From positions 434,001 through 498,000 of the forward strand of contig NZ_FNWC01000006.1 in the NCBI RefSeq assembly GCF_900104635.1: DNA of 64,000 nt, read 5' to 3'. Each line of letters begins with the position of its first letter. Position 1 is the first letter of the stretch. This stretch comes from Coprococcus phoceensis. Its GTDB lineage: Bacteria > Bacillota > Clostridia > Lachnospirales > Lachnospiraceae. The position numbers and the translations under genes are program-made. The notes under the pieces were generated by a model. It saw only the letters and a list, made by a program, of their open reading frames with translations. It had not been told where the DNA came from and made no database searches. Positions 58,793 through 64,000 of the stretch are shown here, piece by piece.

Positions 58793-59755
58793 ATGTCTTT
58801 TTCCGGAAAAATAAAAGAAGAACTTGCCAGGCAGTGGTCCGAGGCGAGACATTGTCAAATAGCGGAACTTGCTGCGATTATCAGCATGTGTGGAAAGGTT
58901 TCGATTGACAGCAGAGAAAATTATTCGATTAAAGTGCGCACAGAAAATGTATCTGTTGCTAGAAAGTACTTTACATTATTGAAAAAAACATTTAATATAG
59001 ATACTGAAAATTCTGTCGCGAGAAATAAATCAAATGGAAGTATTTACTATACAGTCATTATAAAAAAACACGAGAACGCAATCAAAGTACTTCAGGCGAC
59101 TAAATTGATGGATGGAGCAGGAGAGATATCAGAGGAATTTTCGGTTTCCAGAAATTTGCTGTTACAGCAGAGCTGCTGCAAGAGAGCGTTTATCAGAGGA
59201 GCTTTTTTAGGAGCAGGCTCCATGAGCAATCCGGCGAAAGGATACCATTTGGAGATCGTATGCATGTCAGGAAAGAAAGCGGAACAACTGCAATCGGTAA
59301 TGCATGCATTTGAGATTGAAGCAAAAGTGGTGATTCGAAAAAAATCACATGTTGTATATTTGAAAGAGGGGTCTCAGATTGTCGATCTTTTGAATGTTAT
59401 GGAAGCACCGGTTGCATTGATGGAATTTGAAAATGTGCGTATTCTAAAGGATATGAGAAATACAGTGAATCGAAAGGTGAATTGTGAGACTGCCAATATT
59501 CATAAAACCGTATCTGCCGCGGTCAAACAGGTGGAAGATATTACATACATAAAAAATACAGTAGGCTTAGACGAGTTGCCGGAGGGACTAGAAGAAATCG
59601 CAAAAATCAGGCTGCAATATCCGGAGGCAACGTTAAAGGAGCTTGGAGATTTACTGACGGTACCGTTAGGAAAATCAGGTGTGAACCACAGGCTTAGAAA
59701 GCTGAGCAACATGGCTGAAAAGCTTAGGGAAAACAAGGAGGAGAATTATGATTAG
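58793..59755 (+). CDS. whiA: WhiA-family DNA-binding protein
   Basis: A 320-residue WhiA. The N-terminal half is a degenerate LAGLIDADG homing-endonuclease fold (KRAFIRGAFLGAGSMSNPAK, about residues 125-145); the C-terminal helix-turn-helix (about 235-310) contains TAADTVL-type helices and LKELGDLLTVPLGKSGVNHR. ATG at 58793 gives the family-like MSFSGKIKEEL; earlier starts overlapping rapZ are possible. It has a role in sporulation and cell-division control in Gram-positives. It overlaps crh by 8 bases. Confidence 0.95.
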   Translation: MSFSGKIKEELARQWSEARHCQIAELAAIISMCGKVSIDSRENYSIKVRTENVSVARKYFTLLKKTFNIDTENSVARNKSNGSIYYTVIIKKHENAIKVLQATKLMDGAGEISEEFSVSRNLLLQQSCCKRAFIRGAFLGAGSMSNPAKGYHLEIVCMSGKKAEQLQSVMHAFEIEAKVVIRKKSHVVYLKEGSQIVDLLNVMEAPVALMEFENVRILKDMRNTVNRKVNCETANIHKTVSAAVKQVEDITYIKNTVGLDELPEGLEEIAKIRLQYPEATLKELGDLLTVPLGKSGVNHRLRKLSNMAEKLRENKEENYD

Positions 59756-60005
59756 GAGAGAAGTAACTGTTAATTGTGTAGGTGGACTGGATGCACGCCC
59801 GATTGCGATGCTCGTACAAAAAGCAAGCCAGTTTGAAAGCAATGTATACATTGAAATTCTGGATCAGAAAAAGATCAATGCAAAAAGTATTATGGGCATG
59901 ATGTCTTTGAATATTTCAGATGGTGAAGCGGTTACTGTTGTAACGGACGGGGAAGATGAACAAGAGGCAGCAAGTGCGATTGAGGAGTACTTAAGTAAAC
60001 AATAA
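59748..60005 (+). CDS. crh: Crh/HPr-like protein with Asp in place of His15
   Basis: An 85-residue HPr-fold protein. The region that should be GIHARP reads GGLDARPIAM, with Asp15 where HPr has the PEP-phosphorylated His. The regulatory Ser site is intact in NAKSIMGMMSL (Ser47). B. subtilis Crh also lacks His15 (Gln there) and lies in the same yvcJ-whiA-crh order, so this is best called a Crh-type regulatory protein acting with CcpA after HprK phosphorylation, not a sugar-transport carrier. Coupled to whiA. Confidence 0.9.
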   Translation: MIRREVTVNCVGGLDARPIAMLVQKASQFESNVYIEILDQKKINAKSIMGMMSLNISDGEAVTVVTDGEDEQEAASAIEEYLSKQ

Positions 60006-60012
60006 GATGAGA

Positions 60013-60036
60013 AAAGAGCATGTGAATGCTCTTTTT
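60013..60036 (+). terminator. Terminator of the murB-crh cluster
   Basis: AAAGAGCAT pairs with ATGCTCTTT (9 bp), four-base loop, T tail. Confidence 0.92.
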
Positions 60037-60068
60037 TAACATCATTACAGTAGTGGGAGGTACAGATC

Positions 60069-61028
60069 ATGAAGAAAATGCTATTTGTATATAATCCAAA
60101 TGCCGGAAAGGGGCTGCTTAGACCGAAAGTATCTGATATTGTGGATATTTTTGTAAAAGCCGGATATGAGGTTACAATTTATCCGACGCAGAGCTACAGA
60201 GATGCATATAAAAAAGTTTGTGAGCTGGAAGAAGGATATCAGCTTGTCGTGTGCAGTGGTGGAGACGGAACAATCGATGAGGTTGTGACGGGGATGATGC
60301 AGAGGGAGCATAAGATTCCAATTGGTTATATCCCGACTGGAACGACGAATGATTTTGCAAACAGTCTGCATATTCCGAAGGATATTTTGATGGCAGCACA
60401 TACATCTGTGAATGGGGCGCCGTTTGCGTGTGATATTGGACGATTTAATGATGATGTATTTGTGTACATAGCTGCCTTTGGGCTGTTTACTGATGTATCT
60501 TATCAGACAAAACAGAATGTAAAGAATGTGCTCGGTCATCTTGCGTATGTGCTTGAAGGTGTGAAACGGCTGTATAACATTCCGTCCTATCATGTGAAGG
60601 TGACATATGATGATCAGGTGATTGAGGAAAATTTTGTGTATGGCATGGTGACAAACTCAAGATCTGTCGGTGGTTTCCGCAATATCATCGGAAAACATGT
60701 AGTGTTTGACGACGGAGAATTTGAAGTGACCTTGATCAAAAGCCCAAAGAATGCGTTGGAACTTCAGGAAATTATAGCGGCGCTTTTGATTGAGCAGATT
60801 GATACAAAACATATGTATACATTCAAGACAAATCATATTACATTTGAATCATTAGAAGAAATTCCGTGGACACTGGATGGGGAATTTGGCGGTCAGCATG
60901 ATTTTGTACAGATTCACAACGAAAAACAGGCGCTTCAGATTATGGTATCGCCTGAGCATATTTCATCTCTGATGGAATATCCGGAGAAACTGAGTTTGGA
61001 GGCGGCAGAAGAAAAGACAGAAGGGTAG
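60069..61028 (+). CDS. Diacylglycerol kinase-family lipid kinase
   Basis: A 319-residue DgkB/YegS-type kinase. The ATP site includes YNPNAGKG (about residues 7-14), CSGGDGTIDEVVTGMM (about 60-75) and GYIPTGTTNDFANSL. The second domain has the SRSVGGFRNIIGKHVVFDDG stretch and a closing LDGEFGG. It phosphorylates lipids such as diacylglycerol in the membrane recycling of head groups; exact substrate not proven. It lies between a terminator and the transporter gene 16 bases downstream, with which it is likely co-transcribed. Confidence 0.93.
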   Translation: MKKMLFVYNPNAGKGLLRPKVSDIVDIFVKAGYEVTIYPTQSYRDAYKKVCELEEGYQLVVCSGGDGTIDEVVTGMMQREHKIPIGYIPTGTTNDFANSLHIPKDILMAAHTSVNGAPFACDIGRFNDDVFVYIAAFGLFTDVSYQTKQNVKNVLGHLAYVLEGVKRLYNIPSYHVKVTYDDQVIEENFVYGMVTNSRSVGGFRNIIGKHVVFDDGEFEVTLIKSPKNALELQEIIAALLIEQIDTKHMYTFKTNHITFESLEEIPWTLDGEFGGQHDFVQIHNEKQALQIMVSPEHISSLMEYPEKLSLEAAEEKTEG

Positions 61029-61044
61029 AAAGGGAAAAGTTACT

Positions 61045-62415
61045 ATGGAAAAGAGAGAAAAGTTTTCGTCGAGACTTGGGTTTATCCTGATTTCGGCGGG
61101 CTGTGCAATTGGACTTGGGAATGTGTGGAGATTCCCTTACATTACGGGACAGTATGGCGGGGGAGTATTTGTACTAATTTATTTGTTTTTCTTATTGGTC
61201 CTTGGATTGCCAATTGTTATTATGGAATTTGCGGTCGGACGTGCCAGTCAGAAGAGTGTTGCCTTGTCGTATGAAGTACTGGAACCAAAAGGAAGTAAAT
61301 GGCATATTCACAAATATTTTGCAATCGCAGGAAATTTCCTCCTCATGATGTTCTATACAACAGTAGGTGGATGGATGCTTGCGTATTTCTTCAAGATGTT
61401 AAAAGGTGAGTTTGTTGGAGCAGACTCAGAGAAGATTACTAATATTTTTGGAACGCTTACATCGAACCGAAATGAGATGATTTTCTGGATGATCATTATC
61501 TCATTGCTGGGGCTTGCGGTTTGCTCCCTTGGCTTGGAAAAAGGCGTCGAAAAAATCACAAAAGCAATGATGGTAAGTTTGTTTTTCATTATGCTTGTGC
61601 TGGTGGTGAGAGCATTGACATTGCCAAATGCAATGGAAGGATTGGAGTTCTATCTGAAACCTGACTTGTCCAAAATCAAAGAAGCCGGAATTGGAACGAC
61701 TGTGTTTGCGGCGATGGGACAATCATTTTTTACGTTGAGTATCGGAATCGGCGCATTGGCAATATTTGGAAGCTATATTGGAAAAGAGAGAGCGCTGACA
61801 GGCGAGGCGATCAGCGTAACACTTTTGGATACATCCGTTGCGATTATGGCGGGGCTGATTATTTTCCCGGCGTGTTTTGCATTCGGAATCAATCCGGGGG
61901 AAGGACCGGGACTTGTGTTTATTACACTGCCGAACGTATTCAATGAGATGGCAGGCGGACGTATTTGGGGAACTTTGTTCTTCCTCTTTATGACATTTGC
62001 GGCATTGTCTACTGTCATTGCCGTTTTCCAGAACATTATTACATGTACCAGAGATCTTTGGGGATGGTCGCTGAAAAAAGCGACATTGTTAAACGGAATT
62101 TTGCTTATCGTTTTAGGACTTCCATGTGTGCTGGGAATGACAGACTGGGCAGGCTTTCAGATTGGCGGAAAGAATATCATGGATCTGGAAGATTTCCTTG
62201 TAAGTAATAACCTGCTTCCGCTTGGTTCGCTTGTGTATCTGCTGTTCTGTGTGACAAGATACGGATGGGGATGGGACAATTTCCTGAAAGAAGCGAATAC
62301 CGGAGAAGGCATGAAATTCCCGGGAGGAAAGGCATTTAAGTTCTATCTTACCTATATTTTGCCATTGGTAGTACTGTTTATCTTTGTGCAAGGATACGTA
62401 GCGATGATAAAGTAG
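61045..62415 (+). CDS. Sodium-dependent transporter (NSS/SNF family)
   Basis: A 456-residue membrane protein with about 11-12 helices. The N-terminal signature FILISAGCAIGLGNVWRFPY (about residues 11-30) holds the Na+ and substrate contacts of LeuT-type transporters, followed by GGGVFVLIYLFFLLVLGLPI. FFTLSIGIGALAIFGSYI is the conserved helix 6 region. It probably imports an amino acid with Na+. Substrate unknown. Confidence 0.94.
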   Translation: MEKREKFSSRLGFILISAGCAIGLGNVWRFPYITGQYGGGVFVLIYLFFLLVLGLPIVIMEFAVGRASQKSVALSYEVLEPKGSKWHIHKYFAIAGNFLLMMFYTTVGGWMLAYFFKMLKGEFVGADSEKITNIFGTLTSNRNEMIFWMIIISLLGLAVCSLGLEKGVEKITKAMMVSLFFIMLVLVVRALTLPNAMEGLEFYLKPDLSKIKEAGIGTTVFAAMGQSFFTLSIGIGALAIFGSYIGKERALTGEAISVTLLDTSVAIMAGLIIFPACFAFGINPGEGPGLVFITLPNVFNEMAGGRIWGTLFFLFMTFAALSTVIAVFQNIITCTRDLWGWSLKKATLLNGILLIVLGLPCVLGMTDWAGFQIGGKNIMDLEDFLVSNNLLPLGSLVYLLFCVTRYGWGWDNFLKEANTGEGMKFPGGKAFKFYLTYILPLVVLFIFVQGYVAMIK

Positions 62416-62486
62416 GAGATTGAGAGTTACTGCAGACTGATGTGTGAACTGTAACAATTAAAAATAAAAAATAAAAAATAAAAAAA

Positions 62487-62529
62487 GTACTTGTATATTT
62501 TTCGGTCATGCGTTATAATATACAAGTAC
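62487..62529 (+). promoter_or_regulatory. tRNA-Glu promoter flanked by an 11-bp inverted repeat
   Basis: TTGTAT (62491-62496) and TATAAT (62514-62519) with a 17-base spacer. GTACTTGTATA (62487-62497) and its exact complement TATACAAGTAC (62519-62529) overlap the two boxes. An A/T tract of repeated AAAAAT units lies just upstream. Confidence 0.7.
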
Positions 62530-62538
62530 GAGTGATAC

Positions 62539-62610
62539 GGCTCCATGGTCAAGCGGTTAAGACGCTAGCCTCTCACGCTGGAATCAGGGGTTCGATTCCC
62601 CTTGGAGTCA
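62539..62610 (+). tRNA. tRNA-Glu (anticodon CTC)
   Basis: A complete 72-base cloverleaf: acceptor GGCTCCA/TGGAGTC, D-stem GTC/GAC, anticodon stem CTAGC/GCTGG around loop CTCTCAC (anticodon CTC), T-stem AGGGG/CCCCT with TTCGATT loop, discriminator A. CCA is not encoded. It reads GAG codons and supplements the usual TTC isoacceptor. Confidence 0.96.
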
Positions 62611-62624
62611 TTTCTTGATAAGTG

Positions 62625-62653
62625 TCCGCAGAAGATTCTGCGGATATTTTTTT
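62625..62653 (+). terminator. Terminator after tRNA-Glu
   Basis: TCCGCAGA pairs with TCTGCGGA, followed by TATTTTTTT. Confidence 0.92.
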
Positions 62654-62678
62654 GCCATGAAATACTTTGTTTTAAGGG

Positions 62679-62707
62679 TTTCTTTTTTGCAAAATATGGT
62701 TTATAAT
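62679..62707 (+). promoter_or_regulatory. Possible fba promoter
   Basis: TATAAT at 62702-62707 is good; the -35 at 62679-62684 (TTTCTT, 17-base spacer) is weak. Confidence 0.45.
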
Positions 62708-62751
62708 AAGAAACGTCAAAACTTATAGTAAAGAATCGGAGGGAAAGAATA

Positions 62752-63615
62752 ATGTTAGTATCAGCAAAAGAAATGCTTGAAAAAGCAAAAGCAGGACACT
62801 ACGCAGTAGGTCAATTCAACATTAACAACTTAGAATGGACAAAATCAATTTTACTTACAGCTCAGGAATGCAATTCACCAGTAATTCTTGGTGTATCTGA
62901 AGGTGCTGGAAAATATATGGCGGGATACAAGACAATTGTAGGAATGGTAAATGGAATGTTAGAAGAACTGAATATCACAGTTCCAGTAGCACTTCACTTA
63001 GACCACGGAAGCTACGAAGGATGTTTGAAATGTATCGAAGCTGGATTTTCTTCAGTAATGTTTGATGGTTCACACTATCCAATCGAAGAAAACGTAGCAA
63101 AAACAAAAGAATTAGTTGCAATCTGTAACGAAAAAGGAATGTCTCTTGAAGCTGAAGTTGGTTCAATCGGTGGAGAAGAAGATGGTGTTGTAGGAAAAGG
63201 TGAATGCGCAGATCCTAAGGAATGTAAAGCAATCGCTGATCTTGGAGTATCTATGTTAGCAGCAGGTATTGGTAACATCCACGGAAAATATCCAGAAAAC
63301 TGGGAAGGATTAAGCTTCGAGACTTTAGATGCTATTCAGCAGCTTACAGGAGAGATGCCATTAGTACTTCACGGAGGAACAGGTATTCCGGAAGACATGA
63401 TTAAAAAAGCAATTGACTTAGGTGTTGCTAAGATCAATGTAAATACAGAGTGCCAGTTATCATTTGCTGCAGCAACTCGTGAATACATTGAAGCTGGTAA
63501 AGATTTACAGGGAAAAGGATTTGACCCACGTAAATTATTAGCTCCAGGTGCAGATGCAATCAAAGCAACTGTAAAAGAAAAAATGGAACTATTTGGTTCT
63601 GTTAATAAAGCTTAA
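62752..63615 (+). CDS. fba: Class II fructose-1,6-bisphosphate aldolase
   Basis: A 287-residue Zn2+-dependent aldolase. Active-site motifs are PVALHLDHGSYEGCLKCIEA (Asp and zinc His, about residues 79-98), MFDGSHYPIEEN, LEAEVGSIGGEEDG, the zinc His in AAGIGNIHGKYP, PLVLHGGTGIPEDMIKKAI and INVNTE. Codon use is strongly biased toward A/T-ending preferred codons, as in the ribosomal genes, consistent with high expression. It acts in glycolysis. Confidence 0.97.
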   Translation: MLVSAKEMLEKAKAGHYAVGQFNINNLEWTKSILLTAQECNSPVILGVSEGAGKYMAGYKTIVGMVNGMLEELNITVPVALHLDHGSYEGCLKCIEAGFSSVMFDGSHYPIEENVAKTKELVAICNEKGMSLEAEVGSIGGEEDGVVGKGECADPKECKAIADLGVSMLAAGIGNIHGKYPENWEGLSFETLDAIQQLTGEMPLVLHGGTGIPEDMIKKAIDLGVAKINVNTECQLSFAAATREYIEAGKDLQGKGFDPRKLLAPGADAIKATVKEKMELFGSVNKA

Positions 63616-63635
63616 TAAGGACAAGTTCTTAATCG

Positions 63636-63675
63636 AGGGTGATGGAAGTTATTTCCGTCACCTTCTTTATTTTTC
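63636..63675 (+). terminator. Terminator after fba
   Basis: AGGGTGATGGAA pairs with TTCCGTCACCTT (12 bp with two G-U pairs), then a T-rich tail. Confidence 0.88.
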
Positions 63676-63676
63676 C

Positions 63677-63705
63677 TTGCATTTTAAAAAAAATTAGAGT
63701 ATCTT
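63677..63705 (+). promoter_or_regulatory. Possible promoter of the glutamine synthetase gene
   Basis: TTGCAT at 63677-63682 and TATCTT at 63700-63705 with a 17-base spacer; the -10 is imperfect. Confidence 0.4.
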
Positions 63706-63753
63706 AGAAGAGAATATTTTGCAAGAAACGAATGAACTGGGAAGGGTGAAACA

Positions 63754-64000
63754 ATGAGTGAGATAATAAATGTAGCAGAGATATTTGGCGAAAATGTTTT
63801 CAATGATTCTGTTATGCAGGAGCGCCTGCCGAAAAAAGTATATAAAGAATTAAAGAGAACAATTCAAGAAGGAAAAGAATTAGAGCAGTCGATTGCGGAT
63901 GTAGTGGCACATGAGATGAAAGAATGGGCGATTGAAAAAGGTGCGACGCATTATTCACATTGGTTTCAGCCTCTTACCGGGGCAACTGCGGAAAAACATG
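63754..64000 (+). CDS. glnN: Glutamine synthetase type III, N-terminal part
   Basis: The first 82 codons are open to the window edge. The segment EIFGENVFNDSVMQERLPKK and the later GATHYSHWFQPLTGATAEKH are characteristic of type III (GlnN) glutamine synthetases, large enzymes of about 700 residues found in Clostridia and Bacteroides. GAAGGG precedes the ATG. It assimilates ammonia into glutamine. The rest lies beyond the window. Confidence 0.92.
   Translation, partial: MSEIINVAEIFGENVFNDSVMQERLPKKVYKELKRTIQEGKELEQSIADVVAHEMKEWAIEKGATHYSHWFQPLTGATAEKH

Overview
The window is a chromosomal stretch of a low-GC Gram-positive anaerobe, most likely a gut Lachnospiraceae member of the Mediterraneibacter/[Ruminococcus] gnavus/torques/Dorea kind. 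The evidence is the gene order map-KOW-infA-rpmJ-rpsM-rpsK-rpsD-rpoA-rplQ, an enlarged L17, a type III glutamine synthetase, a T-box before tyrS, a murB-rapZ-whiA-crh cluster and a sortase-type host-glycan hydrolase. Species is not determinable from what I can see.

Layout. 1-4.3 kb: end of the spc/alpha ribosomal operon, with unusually long structured spacers. 4.3-12.9 kb: carbohydrate use: a LacI regulator with two palindromic operators, a mannose-family PTS (EIIAB, EIIC, EIID), a GH13_31 alpha-glucosidase, a HAD phosphatase, then nagB and nagA. 13.1-20 kb: a 2273-residue surface-anchored GH110 alpha-1,3-galactosidase with near-identical tandem Ig-like repeats. 20-25.7 kb: an OmpR-type two-component system facing a GT2/YfhO pair (membrane glycosylation). 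25.7-27.9 kb: Tyr T-box, tyrS and a flavin reductase. 28.1-38.8 kb: a galactose/glucose (Mgl) ABC transporter followed by an AraC-type two-component system and two extra sugar-binding proteins. 38.9-40.2 kb: a GH13 enzyme on the minus strand. 40.4-45.1 kb: a tiny acidic peptide, two exported proteins, then an HprK/PEPCK-like kinase, a PqqD/RRE-like protein and an S24/S26-type peptidase, resembling a minimal peptide-modification locus. 45.1-46.1 kb: rplM-rpsI. 46.1-49.3 kb: a small decaying accessory island at the 3' end of rpsI with a DUF1016 nuclease, a type III toxin-antitoxin locus whose toxin is frameshifted, repeats and an IS3-like remnant. 49.3-53.1 kb: an Rrf2 regulator diverging from an amino-acid (probably cystine) ABC transporter whose leader encodes a Cys-rich peptide followed by a terminator. 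53.2-64 kb: greA-like gene, amidase, sigma-like protein, CorC-type protein, murB-rapZ-whiA-crh, lipid kinase, Na+-dependent transporter, tRNA-Glu, fba and the start of glnN.

How it fits together. Much of the region serves host-glycan and dietary-sugar scavenging: GH110 would release galactose from blood-group-B-like glycans outside the cell, Mgl would import it, and the neighbouring two-component system with its own binding proteins could sense it. NagA/NagB handle GlcNAc-6-P. The strongest novelty candidates are: MglB, which appears to be a natural circular permutation (a canonical-order paralogue lies 8 kb away); MglC with a coiled-coil extension of about 215 residues; the kinase/PqqD/peptidase locus; the type III toxin-antitoxin locus in the rpsI island; and the Cys-codon leader plus twin Rrf2-type operators before the ABC transporter.
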